Assembly (NCBI GenBank): GCA_949291125.1
Contig: CASEUJ010000020.1
Coordinates: 1 to 64,000, forward strand
Origin: an uncultured Ruminococcus sp.
GTDB taxonomy: Bacteria; Bacillota; Clostridia; Oscillospirales; Ruminococcaceae
Length of the DNA: 64,000 nucleotides
Direction of reading: 5' to 3'
Shown here: positions 45,973-54,770 of the stretch, one piece after another
Layout: every line of letters begins with the position of its first letter
Position numbering within the stretch: the first letter of the stretch is position 1
Position numbers and translations under genes: made by a program
The notes under the pieces: model-generated
What the model was told of the DNA's origin: nothing
The model's database searches: none
Seen by the model: only the letters and a program-made list of their open reading frames with translations

Positions 45973-46463
45973 TTGCTGACTCCTTCCTCTGCTAAGAACG
46001 CATCTACCATGGCACGGTTGGTGTCATCGTCTACCTGTTGATCCATGATCTTGGACGCTGCCGCCAGCGCAAGGTCTGCGATTTCGCTCTGCACATTTTC
46101 TAGTGCACGCATCCGCTCTTGTTCGCTTTCCTTCTGCGCCTGGGTCAGAATCGACTCTGCCTGTTGCTGTGCCTGTGCCACGATCTCTTTCCCTTGTGCA
46201 TCGGCGTTTGCCTCAGCAGTCGCCACGATCTGACGTGCCTCATCCTTAGCCGTTTGCAGGGCAGTGGCATAGTCGCTCTTGAGCTGTTCCGCGTCAGCCA
46301 CGTTCTGCTTTGCCTGATCCAGGTCCGCCTGTACCAACTGGGCACGCTTTTCCAACATAGCATTGACCCGGCCGAAGAGAAATTTTTTCAAGAAGAAAAA
46401 CAGCACGAGGATATTGATGACAGAAAATAGAATCGTCCAGATATCAAACTCTAACATATCCAC
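45969..46463 (-). CDS. atpF: ATP synthase Fo subunit b
   Basis: 164 aa peripheral stalk. One N-terminal transmembrane segment (about 8-28, TILFSVINILVLFFFLKKFL) and a long charged helix. The start is unusual: AAAGGAG (46497-46491) is separated from the codons GTG (46463) and ATG (46457) by a hairpin (46468-46488), which would bring the ribosome site close to the start when folded. GTG is taken here; the ATG two codons later is equally possible. Confidence 0.93.
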   Translation of the reverse strand: MDMLEFDIWTILFSVINILVLFFFLKKFLFGRVNAMLEKRAQLVQADLDQAKQNVADAEQLKSDYATALQTAKDEARQIVATAEANADAQGKEIVAQAQQQAESILTQAQKESEQERMRALENVQSEIADLALAAASKIMDQQVDDDTNRAMVDAFLAEEGVSK

Positions 46464-46526
46464 TTACACGGCCTTTGCGAAAAGCCGTTACTCCTTTCCT
46501 CGTAAGTTTAATTTCGCCCAGCGCAC

Positions 46527-46736
46527 TTACATAATAATCAGCAACAGCGCAATGACAAAGCCATAGATGGCGGTTGCCTCTGCCAAGGCACAGCCCAACA
46601 ACAGCGTTTTATTGATGGTGCCTGCTGCCTCCGGCTGTCTGGCGATGGCCTCAGTCGCCTTGGATGTTGCAATACCGATACCAATCCCGGCGCCAAGGCC
46701 AGTGAGTACCGCAATACCTGCTCCGATCAGTCCCAT
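46527..46736 (-). CDS. atpE: ATP synthase Fo subunit c, copy 2
   Basis: 69 aa hairpin of two helices with the polar loop ARQPEA and the ion-binding E53 in LAEATAIYG. The residue aligned with Q32 of the Ilyobacter Na+ ring is Ile (I20), and the residue after E53 is Ala, so H+ rather than Na+ coupling is likelier (inference). The protein is identical to copy 1 upstream, although the DNA differs at several third positions. Confidence 0.97.
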   Translation of the reverse strand: MGLIGAGIAVLTGLGAGIGIGIATSKATEAIARQPEAAGTINKTLLLGCALAEATAIYGFVIALLLIIM

Positions 46737-46864
46737 AGTATAGTCCTCCTTTAGAGTTTTGAAATTCGATGTAAGAGATTTGCGCTTCTAGGCGCAGAGG
46801 CAAAAAGCGAGAAACAAGAAATTACCGCTTCCTATCCACTTCCGCGCGCCACAAACCCTAGAAT

Positions 46865-47074
46865 TTACATAATAATCAAAAGCAATGCGATCACAAAGCC
46901 GTAGATGGCGGTTGCCTCTGCCAGGGCACAGCCCAGTAGCAGCGTTTTATTGATCGTGCCTGCCGCCTCCGGCTGTCTAGCGATGGCCTCAGTCGCCTTG
47001 GATGTTGCAATGCCGATACCAATCCCGGCGCCAAGACCAGTAAGTACCGCGATACCCGCTCCAATCAGTCCCAT
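46865..47074 (-). CDS. atpE: ATP synthase Fo subunit c, copy 1
   Basis: 69 aa, protein sequence identical to copy 2. The Gly-rich first helix [12 protein letters not shown] and second helix with E53 form the rotor ring. GGAGGACATTTGTT precedes the ATG. The two copies are separated by 128 bp with no gene between, and each has its own ribosome site. Confidence 0.97.
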   Translation of the reverse strand: MGLIGAGIAVLTGLGAGIGIGIATSKATEAIARQPEAAGTINKTLLLGCALAEATAIYGFVIALLLIIM

Positions 47075-47110
47075 AACAAATGTCCTCCTTCAAATACTCT
47101 TATTGTGCCG

Positions 47111-47845
47111 TCATGCCGTGACCGGCTGGGATGTTTGTTCCGCTTCTTCCGTCTCCATGCCTTCTGCCATGAATAGTGAGGTCAGGAAGGTAAAGATATA
47201 CGCCTGTAACAACCCGTCGAACACGTCGAAATACATGCTGAACACCATTGGCAGGATCAATCCGCACACATGCTCGATCAGTTTCATGACCACGAATGCG
47301 CCCAGCACATTGCCAAACAGACGCATGCAAAGCGACAGCGGCCGGATCACGATCTCCATGACATTCAGCGGCGTGATAATTGCCGTGGGTCGGGTAAAAG
47401 ACTTCAAAAATCCGCCGACGCCGCCCTGTGCCCGCAGAGTCGCAGCCTCGATCAGCACAATGCTCATCAGTGCCAGCGCCACTGTGACATTGATGTCCTT
47501 GGTCGGCGGCTTGATGCCAAACCCGAACATGCCGATCACATTGGCGATCCCGAGATAGATCAGAACAGTACTGAGATATGCCGCATAACGTTTGCCGCCC
47601 TTACCCAGGTTACCAACAAAGAGATTTGTCAGCCATGTCACCGCAAATTCCACAAACGCCTGGCGCTTACTGGGGATGATCTCCATCTTCCGGGTCAGCA
47701 ATAGTACCAGCACCATGATGATCGCCATAATGCACCAAGTCATGACCACCGACTCGCTGATGTGAATCGGCCCTAACAGCGGCACATCGAAGGGACTTTC
47801 CCACAAGATCCGGGTTTGCATCTGTTCCTGTAATTCTTCGCCCAT
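47111..47845 (-). CDS. atpB: ATP synthase Fo subunit a
   Basis: 244 aa integral membrane subunit forming the half-channels. About five to six hydrophobic segments; the essential Arg is in LSLCMRLFGNVLGAFVV (about 170-186), preceded by RPTAIITPLNVMEIVIRP. Start taken at the ATG eight bases after AAAGGTGG; an in-frame GTG four codons earlier is too close to it. First gene of the operon; atpI is absent. Confidence 0.94.
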   Translation of the reverse strand: MGEELQEQMQTRILWESPFDVPLLGPIHISESVVMTWCIMAIIMVLVLLLTRKMEIIPSKRQAFVEFAVTWLTNLFVGNLGKGGKRYAAYLSTVLIYLGIANVIGMFGFGIKPPTKDINVTVALALMSIVLIEAATLRAQGGVGGFLKSFTRPTAIITPLNVMEIVIRPLSLCMRLFGNVLGAFVVMKLIEHVCGLILPMVFSMYFDVFDGLLQAYIFTFLTSLFMAEGMETEEAEQTSQPVTA

Positions 47846-47932
47846 TGCATCCACCACCTTTACTTTATGTCAGTCACCGGTCACTGTCTGCCGTCTTACC
47901 ACGGCAAACAGGTGTATTCCGGTTCCTTTTCT

Positions 47933-47961
47933 ATTATAAATCTGTAAAAAAAAAAAGTCAA
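47933..47961 (-). promoter_or_regulatory. Promoter of the ATP synthase operon
   Basis: On the minus strand: TTGACT (47961-47956), 17-bp T-rich spacer, TATAAT (47938-47933). The stretch 47962-48180 further upstream holds one small hairpin (ACACTT/AAGTGT near 48016-48038) and no gene. Confidence 0.8.
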
Positions 47962-48180
47962 TCATTTCTGACCTCAATTTTTTGTTTCTTTTATTTGTCG
48001 TGCATTTGTACAACCGACACTTTCACCTAAAAGTGTGAAATAATCGAAAAAAATAGGGGAAATGTGTTTGCTTTCACAACTCAAACCCCAAAAAACTTTC
48101 GGAAAAATCTAACGTATCATTCGCGTTGTGATTTCTTACAAACTTTTCTTCTCTTGACGTCAAATTCTTGGCATCACGCA

Positions 48181-48218
48181 AAAACGCCGGACTTATCTCA
48201 CATAAGTCCGGCGTTTTC
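48181..48218. terminator. Terminator of the GH5 cellulase gene
   Basis: AACGCCGGACTTAT and ATAAGTCCGGCGTT form a 14-bp perfect stem with T-runs on both strands; on the minus strand it ends the cellulase transcript. Confidence 0.85.
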
Positions 48219-48294
48219 GTTCATTTTCACAACAGTGTCAGAGAAACGCGACACAACGCCGCATATCTGCCTCTGGCATGTGAATTATTATCGC

Positions 48295-51200
48295 TTACGC
48301 AACGTCAATATCGGTCGCCGGCAAAACTGTAATCTGCTGTACAACATATTGCAGCAGGACATTTACATCAGCAGTGTTGACATCACCATCCGCATTGGTA
48401 TCTGCAACACTCATCTGGTTATCGTTTGCTTCCACAATACCGCCGGTGATCTTTGCAAGCAACACCACGTCGATCATATTGATTGTATTGTCGAGATTGA
48501 TATCACCTAGTGCCATGCCCTCTGTCAGAAGCGGATAAGTTGTCGTGGTAACCGTTGTTGCTTCTGTCGTAGTGGTCGTCACTTCTTCCGTGGTTGTCGT
48601 TGTCGGTTCCGGTGTTGTGGTCGTTACCTCTTCGGTTGTTGTTGATGTCACTTCTTCGGTAGTCATCGTTGTTGCTTCCGGCGTTGTCGTTACTTCTTCG
48701 GTCGTGGTAATTTCTTCCGTCGTGGTAACTGTTGCTTCAGTTGTAGTTGTTTCTTCCGCAGTAGTAATATCTTCTTCGGTGGTCGTTTCAGTCACTTCTT
48801 CTGTCGTTGTTGTTACTACTTCTTCTGTCGTTGTCGTTACCACTTCTTCAGTCGTTGTCGTTATATCTTCTGTGGTTGTTGTCGTTTCTTCCTCAGTGGT
48901 TGTGGTTTCATTGTCAGTCGGCAAACCGGAAACTGTGAAAGTCACCTCAAGAATCTGCGTCAGCGTTACTTCCGAACCGTCAATATCGCTGATGCTCGGG
49001 CTTGTCCATGTATTGAGGATGTTCCGGCAGAGAGATACGCCGTCATTGCCATAACTCATTGAACCTTCAGAAGGACCGGTGTATTCAATTTCTACACCAT
49101 CCAGCGCAACAGATTCAATGTCGAAGGTAACACCACAGTCAGTAACCCGATCGTCGCCGTCATAGTCTTCCGGCAGGAACTGATAGAGATTGATATCAGA
49201 ATCGAGAATCAGACACTCGATCGAGCCCGTACCATCGCCTTCCGGAATCACATAGGATGCAGTATATGTGCCATTGCCGGTAATCGCAACCGGCAGCACG
49301 CCATCCGCATCAGACTCCCAGAACTGGTAGGCGCCAGCCTGACCAGCTACCCAGATATTGCCATAAACAGTCGCATCCGGGTCAAGAGTTGTGGTAACTA
49401 CCTCTGTCGTAGTTGTTTCTTCGGTTGTTGTGATTTCTTCTGTCGTGGTGGTTTCTTCCTCAGTTGTTGTAGTTTCATTGTCTGTCGGCAGACCGGAAAC
49501 CGTGAAGGTTACCTCAAGAATCTGGGTCAGCGTTACTTCCGAACCATCAATATCGCTGATACTCGGGCTTGTCCATGTATTGAGAATATTCCGGCAGAGA
49601 GATACGCCGTCATTGCCATAACTCATTGAGCCTTCAGAAGGACCGGTGTATTCAATTTCTACACCATCTAGCGCAACAGATTCAATGTCGAAGGTAACAC
49701 CACAGTCTGTAACCCGATCGTCGCCGTCATAGTCCTCCGGCAGGAACTGATAGAGATTGATATCAGAATCGAGAATCAGACACTCGATCGAGCCGGTACC
49801 ATCGCCCTCCGGAATCACATAGGATGCAGTATATGTGCCATTGCCGGTGATCGAAACCGGCAGCACGCCATCCGCATCAGACTCCCAGAACTGATACGCG
49901 CCAGCCTGACCGGCTACCCAGATATTCCCGTATACAGTCGCATCCGGATCGAGGGTCGTCGTAGCAGATGCCTCTGTCGAGGTTGCATCTTCGGTTGTTG
50001 TGGTATCTTCCGGTTCTGTAGTCGTAGTGTCGCCCTCAGAAGTAGTGACAGGTTCATCGGCATAGAAATAGCCATCAAAAATAACAGTGACTTCCTGGAT
50101 ATCCACAGTAACAGTGTCACCAGTTACTACCGACCATGTCCACCAGTTCTCGAACTTGAGATAATCCATATCGAGTGTACCGGTAACGCTGCTGACCACA
50201 TTGCCATCATCGTCGGCTTCCAGCACAAATTCCGATTCGCCGATCGGCATTTCAAAGCTCGTAACAGTTTCATTCGGGCCAATGGCATTGTTCAGATATG
50301 CCCAGACAACTTCGCCGGTTTCATCAATGACATTAAAGCTCATATTAATGTCACCACTGCACTCCGCAGAGTTCTTTTCAGAAGTCATCTCGTATTGTAC
50401 CACAACGGAGCTGACGTTGACGCCATAGTCCTTATATGGTTTCAGGTCAAATACCAGACCTCCCTCGCCGTCATCCAGCTCGGCCGCAGTCAGAGTCACA
50501 CGGTCGGTCTGTTCTCTACCCGGATCTACAATATCGCCGCCGGCGATATCCATATAGATCTGCTGAATAGACTCGTCAAACCAGCTAAGATTTTCACGGT
50601 TGAAAAGCGTGATCGTACCGGAGTTGGAGTCGTCCCACACGATCGGGCAGATACCGTCCATGTTATAAGCGGTAGAAGCCACGGTCTGGAGGAACAGCTC
50701 AATGGATTCCTGATCCTTGTTATAATTGGTATCATTGATCCCATACTTATCCGCATTGCATACGCCGTATTCGCCGATGACAACACCCACGCCGTTATCG
50801 GTAAACTTGGATTTGAGCTGATTGAAATCGTTCGTGAGCAGAGTCAAGTCTGCAGAAGTCCCCCATGTTTCGCGATGCCCCCAGGAAGAGGACATATCTG
50901 CCACGCAGAACTGCGGCGGTTCATAATAGTGTACCGAAACCGCCAGCATATCGGACGGATCGTCCGGCATCGAGAACGCATCACTAAGAGCAGCATCGGT
51001 GTTGTTGCTGTTTGCAGTACAGATGAGCAGTCGGTCAACGTTGTTTCCGCCGGTTGCACGCACGGTATCTACAAACGCCTGGTTATAAGTCATGGCATCA
51101 CTGGTGGTAAAGCTGACTTCGTTCATGCCCTCAAACACCAGATGTTCGTCATAGTCCTTAAAGTACTCAGCGATCTGCCCCCACAGCTTTTCAAAGATCG

Positions 51201-51681
51201 GCAGCTTAGAGGTATCCTTCTGCCAATCCTCATCATGGTGGGTGTTGATGATGGCATACATGCCGTTGTTAATGCAGTAGTCCACCACTTCCTTGACTCT
51301 GGCTAGGAACTTTTCGGCCACTTCGCCGTTAAAGCTGTCCATGTTGGCGGTGCCGGTGGTGCCAGTCATATCCCACCAGGTGACCGGGATACGGACGGTG
51401 TTAAAACCAGCCTTTTTGATCTCCTTGATCATTGCCTCGGTGGTGACAACATTACCCCATGCCGTTTCAATATCGGAAGGAGACGGGTTCGAGGTCCAGG
51501 TGTTGGTGCTGTCCAGGGCATTACCCAGATTCCAGCCCAATCCCATATCCTCTACCAGTTCTACCGCCGTCATATCCGCCGCAGAGGCCGTAGTGACGCC
51601 GCCGGTAAAGAGTGCCGCAGTCGCCGTGATGCCGATCGCCGCGGCAGTCACTGCACTGAGCAGTTTTTGGATTATCTTCAT
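48295..51681 (-). CDS. GH5 endoglucanase-type cellulase with repeated modules and dockerin
   Basis: 1128 aa secreted, cellulosome-attached enzyme. Signal peptide 1-34/35. GH5 domain about 36-385 with acid/base E188 (VFEGMNEV) and nucleophile E304 (VVIGEYG). Next a beta-sandwich module (about 390-550), probably carbohydrate-binding. Two nearly identical modules of about 150 residues follow (each starting TTLDPDATVYGNIWVAG), separated by Thr/Glu linkers (ETTTTEE type). After a longer Thr/Glu linker comes a type-I dockerin (GDINLDNTINMIDVVLLAKI, ADTNADGDVNTADVNVLLQY). The exact GH5 subfamily and CBM families are not assigned. Single gene with its own promoter. Confidence 0.92.
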   Translation of the reverse strand: MKIIQKLLSAVTAAAIGITATAALFTGGVTTASAADMTAVELVEDMGLGWNLGNALDSTNTWTSNPSPSDIETAWGNVVTTEAMIKEIKKAGFNTVRIPVTWWDMTGTTGTANMDSFNGEVAEKFLARVKEVVDYCINNGMYAIINTHHDEDWQKDTSKLPIFEKLWGQIAEYFKDYDEHLVFEGMNEVSFTTSDAMTYNQAFVDTVRATGGNNVDRLLICTANSNNTDAALSDAFSMPDDPSDMLAVSVHYYEPPQFCVADMSSSWGHRETWGTSADLTLLTNDFNQLKSKFTDNGVGVVIGEYGVCNADKYGINDTNYNKDQESIELFLQTVASTAYNMDGICPIVWDDSNSGTITLFNRENLSWFDESIQQIYMDIAGGDIVDPGREQTDRVTLTAAELDDGEGGLVFDLKPYKDYGVNVSSVVVQYEMTSEKNSAECSGDINMSFNVIDETGEVVWAYLNNAIGPNETVTSFEMPIGESEFVLEADDDGNVVSSVTGTLDMDYLKFENWWTWSVVTGDTVTVDIQEVTVIFDGYFYADEPVTTSEGDTTTTEPEDTTTTEDATSTEASATTTLDPDATVYGNIWVAGQAGAYQFWESDADGVLPVSITGNGTYTASYVIPEGDGTGSIECLILDSDINLYQFLPEDYDGDDRVTDCGVTFDIESVALDGVEIEYTGPSEGSMSYGNDGVSLCRNILNTWTSPSISDIDGSEVTLTQILEVTFTVSGLPTDNETTTTEEETTTTEEITTTEETTTTEVVTTTLDPDATVYGNIWVAGQAGAYQFWESDADGVLPVAITGNGTYTASYVIPEGDGTGSIECLILDSDINLYQFLPEDYDGDDRVTDCGVTFDIESVALDGVEIEYTGPSEGSMSYGNDGVSLCRNILNTWTSPSISDIDGSEVTLTQILEVTFTVSGLPTDNETTTTEEETTTTTEDITTTTEEVVTTTTEEVVTTTTEEVTETTTEEDITTAEETTTTEATVTTTEEITTTEEVTTTPEATTMTTEEVTSTTTEEVTTTTPEPTTTTTEEVTTTTTEATTVTTTTYPLLTEGMALGDINLDNTINMIDVVLLAKITGGIVEANDNQMSVADTNADGDVNTADVNVLLQYVVQQITVLPATDIDVA
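48935..49990 (-). repeat. 567-bp direct duplication within the cellulase gene
   Basis: The two copies of the module plus linker are offset by 567 bp (189 codons): the segment beginning near 48935 matches the one beginning near 49502 with only scattered changes. Mostly silent differences point to a fairly recent in-frame duplication or gene conversion. Confidence 0.85.
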
Positions 51682-51720
51682 GTGTATCGAACTCCTTACA
51701 TAAATATTGATAGTAATTTC

Positions 51721-51749
51721 ATTCTAGCATTTTTTGTGTATACTGTCAA
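51721..51749 (-). promoter_or_regulatory. Promoter of the cellulase gene
   Basis: On the minus strand: TTGACA (51749-51744), 17 bp, TAGAAT (51726-51721). The remainder of the gap up to 51942 shows nothing further. Confidence 0.75.
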
Positions 51750-51942
51750 TAGATTTCGCTAAAATCGGGGGAATGCTTTTATGGAAAATAGCAAAACGCA
51801 CAAATTAAGAGGAGTGGTTTTGTGGAGATTGATGAAAGCAGGCGAAGCGTATCTCAAAAAGCCGTAAGAACCTGAAAACGTGCATCAAGAACTCACGACT
51901 TTTTCATAATGACAAAACATAAGGTTTCGCGCTTGTATCATA

Positions 51943-52176
51943 TTAAACTTTCCAGCGATTCCCGCACTGCTGACAAATTGCAACTGTCTCATTTTTGAAC
52001 TTTGTCTTTCCTGTTCCCTTTCGCTTTCCGACCAGAAGCCATAAACCACAGGTGCAAAGGATCATCGTCCACCTGCCGAGTGTCCATAGGCATCCGGTCC
52101 CCCTCTGTCTCGTTTTCCCTTCCGTCTGCATCACCTGAACCGATACATTTTCGCTTCCACATTTTGGGCACTTCAT
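51943..52176 (-). CDS. Small zinc-ribbon protein
   Basis: 77 aa. Two CxxC pairs, CPKC (3-6) and CQQC (near the C-terminus), flank a hydrophobic stretch TMILCTCGLWLLVG that could be membrane-inserted. AGGAGGATATTATC sets the start. Function unknown. Divergent from the XRE regulator, with a shared inverted repeat between them, so probably regulated by it. Confidence 0.7.
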   Translation of the reverse strand: MKCPKCGSENVSVQVMQTEGKTRQRGTGCLWTLGRWTMILCTCGLWLLVGKRKGTGKTKFKNETVAICQQCGNRWKV

Positions 52177-52208
52177 GATAATATCCTCCTGTATCAATTA
52201 ATATTCTT

Positions 52209-52250
52209 ATTATATACTATAAATTAGTATTTGTCAACATATAAATACTA
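52209..52250 (-). promoter_or_regulatory. Promoter with inverted-repeat operator for the zinc-ribbon gene
   Basis: On the minus strand: TTGACA (52237-52232), 17 bp, TATAAT (52214-52209). The arms TAGTATTT (52225-52232) and AAATACTA (52243-52250) bracket the -35, a good candidate site for the XRE protein encoded divergently. Confidence 0.65.
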
Positions 52251-52316
52251 TTTTCTCGAATTTTTATGTGGCGAAGATCAATTGTCTTTTATAATGATAA
52301 TCAGAGGTGATTATAA

Positions 52317-52640
52317 ATGAATAGCTTTGGCAGCATTCTTCTGAATCTACTAGACAAGCGAAACATGTCACAGCGTGAACTCGCATCGCTTCTGCAAATT
52401 GCACCAACTACACTAAATGGATATATCCGAAACAAACACGAACCGGATTACAAAACATTAATTTGTATTGCCGATATCTTCCAGGTGAGCGTGGATGAGC
52501 TGCTCGGGCACACAGCAAAAGAATCGCAACAGAAATCCGCGCTCCATGCCTCCTACGCCTCATTAACAAATGATCAGCAAGAACTGATTGCTGAAATGAT
52601 TCGAATCATGCTGGAACAAAACAAAAAGCATAAGTCATAA
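52317..52640 (+). CDS. XRE-family transcriptional regulator
   Basis: 107 aa. N-terminal Cro/CI helix-turn-helix (about 6-62): LLDKRNMSQRELASLLQIAPTTLNGYIRNKHEPDYKTL (split here over two helices) with VDELLG closing the domain. The C-terminal about 40 residues are helical, probably for dimerisation. AGAGGTGATTATAA precedes the ATG. It likely controls its own region through the TAGTATTT inverted repeat. Confidence 0.85.
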   Translation: MNSFGSILLNLLDKRNMSQRELASLLQIAPTTLNGYIRNKHEPDYKTLICIADIFQVSVDELLGHTAKESQQKSALHASYASLTNDQQELIAEMIRIMLEQNKKHKS

Positions 52641-52680
52641 CACCAATATAAAAAAATTTAGCCGAACAACAAAAAATAAG

Positions 52681-52715
52681 AGGTTCGCGTTCTATGGCGC
52701 GAGCCTCTTTTCTGT
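52681..52715 (+). terminator. Terminator between the XRE gene and glucokinase
   Basis: AGAGGTTCGCG and CGCGAGCCTCT arms with TTTT; it can also work on the minus strand for the glk gene. Confidence 0.75.
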
Positions 52716-52774
52716 TTCGATTTATGGGCTGGCAAATACAGGCCGGCATGGAAGCATTTCTTGCCTCTTGCTTC

Positions 52775-53716
52775 TTACTGTGCATTCCCCAAAAATGCCG
52801 CACCGATAATGCCAGCGTCGTTGCCCAGCTTCGCGATGACGATCTCCGTGTTCTTCTCAGAATCCCGGGTGTAAACTTCTTTCGCCACAATCTCCTTCAT
52901 TGGCAGCAGCAGCGGATCGCCCTCGTTGCAGACACCGCCGCCGATGCAGAGGATGTCCGGCTGGAAGATATTGATCGTATTCGTGATACCTGCTGCTAAA
53001 TGGAGAATATAATCATCGACCACTTCCTTGGCGGTCTGGTCGCCGGCACGCATATAGTTAAATGCGGTTCTTGCAGAGATGTGCTCTTCGTTCTTCATGG
53101 CGCTCTCCGGATGTGCCGCGATTGCTTCCTTTGTCATACGCACCAGACCCGTCGCCGAAGAGAACACCTCAAAACAGCCCTTTCTGCCGCAGGTACACTG
53201 CGGGCCATTGACTTCGATCACCGTATGCCCGATCTCTGCACCGCCGAAGTTCGAGCCGCTATAGATCTTGCCGTCGATAATAATGCCGCCGCCAACACCG
53301 GTGCCCAATGTGATGCACACGGCGTTATTTGCACCCTTTGCCGCACCCGCAACATATTCGCCATAAGCCGCCGCGTTCGCGTCATTTTCGATGAAAGTCG
53401 GCTTGCCGAGGGCGGTTTCCAGATACTGCACCATTGGGGTATTCTTAAATCCTAAGTTATTTGAATATTCGATCACGCCGGTGGCGCTGTTGGCAATACC
53501 CGGTGTCCCAACGCCGATCCACTCGATCTGATCCATGGTGAGACCTGCTTTTTCCGCTGCTTCGCGCGAAACCTTTGCCATATCTGCGGCAATCTCTTCT
53601 GCCGGACGTGGCAGATTCGTCTTGACGCTTGCTTTTGCCACGATTTCATACGTCTCGCTGACCACACCAGCAACGATATTGGTACCGCCAAGGTCAATTC
53701 CGATGTAATACTTCAT
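52775..53716 (-). CDS. glk: ROK-family glucokinase
   Basis: 313 aa. Phosphorylates glucose to glucose-6-phosphate. Phosphate-1 motif GIDLGGTN (about 6-13), the ENDANAAAYGE sugar-binding loop (about 110-120), LGTGVGGGIIIDG, and the ROK zinc cluster CTCGRKGCFEVFSS (Cys residues about 173-180) next to EIGHTVI. AGGAGGAATTGATT before the ATG; the TTG two codons earlier is not needed. Second gene after manA, 19 bp apart. Confidence 0.92.
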   Translation of the reverse strand: MKYYIGIDLGGTNIVAGVVSETYEIVAKASVKTNLPRPAEEIAADMAKVSREAAEKAGLTMDQIEWIGVGTPGIANSATGVIEYSNNLGFKNTPMVQYLETALGKPTFIENDANAAAYGEYVAGAAKGANNAVCITLGTGVGGGIIIDGKIYSGSNFGGAEIGHTVIEVNGPQCTCGRKGCFEVFSSATGLVRMTKEAIAAHPESAMKNEEHISARTAFNYMRAGDQTAKEVVDDYILHLAAGITNTINIFQPDILCIGGGVCNEGDPLLLPMKEIVAKEVYTRDSEKNTEIVIAKLGNDAGIIGAAFLGNAQ

Positions 53717-53735
53717 AATCAATTCCTCCTAAATT

Positions 53736-54713
53736 TCAACGGACAGGTCTGTCCATTTTCGTCACAATATATTGGCATTTGCCGCACACCGCATATCTCC
53801 CAAGTCCTGCCGGCAGCAGAATGCTGTTGCCTTTTTGGATGGGATATGCGCCGGCGCTTGTTTCAAGCGTGCCTTCGCCGCCAAGCACTAGCAAATGCTG
53901 AAAGGATGCGCGGCTGACGCTTGCGACAATATTGTCTGTCACCGCCACAAGGTCAGATGCGAAGTAGGTACAGTTCCACAGCTTTCGCACACTGCCGCCG
54001 GAAACCGGCTTTTCCGGAAACTGGGGCGTCGGCGGCGTGGGGGTGCACTGGGCAACATCGAGCGCTTTTTCGATGTGCAGTTCCCGGGGCTTGCCGTCTG
54101 CGTCACATCTGTCATAGTCATAGACCCGGTAGGTACTGTTCGAGTTTTGCTGAATTTCAACCAACAATATGCCGCCGCCAATGGCATGCAGCGTGCCGGC
54201 GGGGATAAAATAAAACTCACCAGGCGATACTTCCACGCGGTTTAAGATCTCTAAAATCGTCCCTTCCCGGATGCGTGCGGCAAGTTCCGACCGGGACACG
54301 GCACGATTCAAACCATAATAAATCGCCGCACCCGGTGTACTGTCCACGATATACCACATCTCCGTCTTGCCGGGTTCACCCTCGGTGCGTTCGGCATAGG
54401 CGTCGTCGGGGTGTACCTGAATGGATAGATTCTCTTTGGCATCAATCAATTTAATGAGGATCGGCAGGGTTTCGCACCCGGCACAGTTGGTGCCGAGGAT
54501 CTCGAGTCCCTCATTCAGTGCAAGATAATCCGACAGCGCCATACCAGCAGCTACGCCATTGCAGATCAGACTACTGCCGTCTGGATGTGCCGCCAACTCC
54601 CAGGTTTCGGCAATTTTTTCTGCAGTGCTCTGTTTGCCGAATTCTTTCCGCAGACGGTCGCCGCCCCAGAGATAGTCTTTGCACGCTGCCTGTAAAAAAA
54701 TCGGTTCTTCCAT
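53736..54713 (-). CDS. manA: Mannose-6-phosphate isomerase, class I
   Basis: 325 aa zinc enzyme interconverting mannose-6-P and fructose-6-P. Cupin zinc ligands are visible in QVHPDD (about 98-103), the Glu of GKTEMWYI, and the His of PAGTLHAIGGG. LWGG at the N-terminus is typical. Transcribed with glk, consistent with use of mannose- and glucose-containing oligosaccharides. Confidence 0.93.
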   Translation of the reverse strand: MEEPIFLQAACKDYLWGGDRLRKEFGKQSTAEKIAETWELAAHPDGSSLICNGVAAGMALSDYLALNEGLEILGTNCAGCETLPILIKLIDAKENLSIQVHPDDAYAERTEGEPGKTEMWYIVDSTPGAAIYYGLNRAVSRSELAARIREGTILEILNRVEVSPGEFYFIPAGTLHAIGGGILLVEIQQNSNSTYRVYDYDRCDADGKPRELHIEKALDVAQCTPTPPTPQFPEKPVSGGSVRKLWNCTYFASDLVAVTDNIVASVSRASFQHLLVLGGEGTLETSAGAYPIQKGNSILLPAGLGRYAVCGKCQYIVTKMDRPVR

Positions 54714-54770
54714 TTTTGTAACTCCTTTGATTGGGACACCCCTCTGGCAAACCTTTATCGCGCCAGAACC

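Noticed and set aside
46527..47074. Sodium-type ATP synthase
   Set aside because: The residues aligned with the Na+ ligands (the Q32 position and the Ser after the essential Glu) are Ile and Ala, so Na+ coupling is not supported.
48545..49054. 169-aa Val/Ser-rich plus-strand frame
   Set aside because: It is the antisense of the Thr/Glu linker of the cellulase; its low complexity is a mirror of the linker codons.
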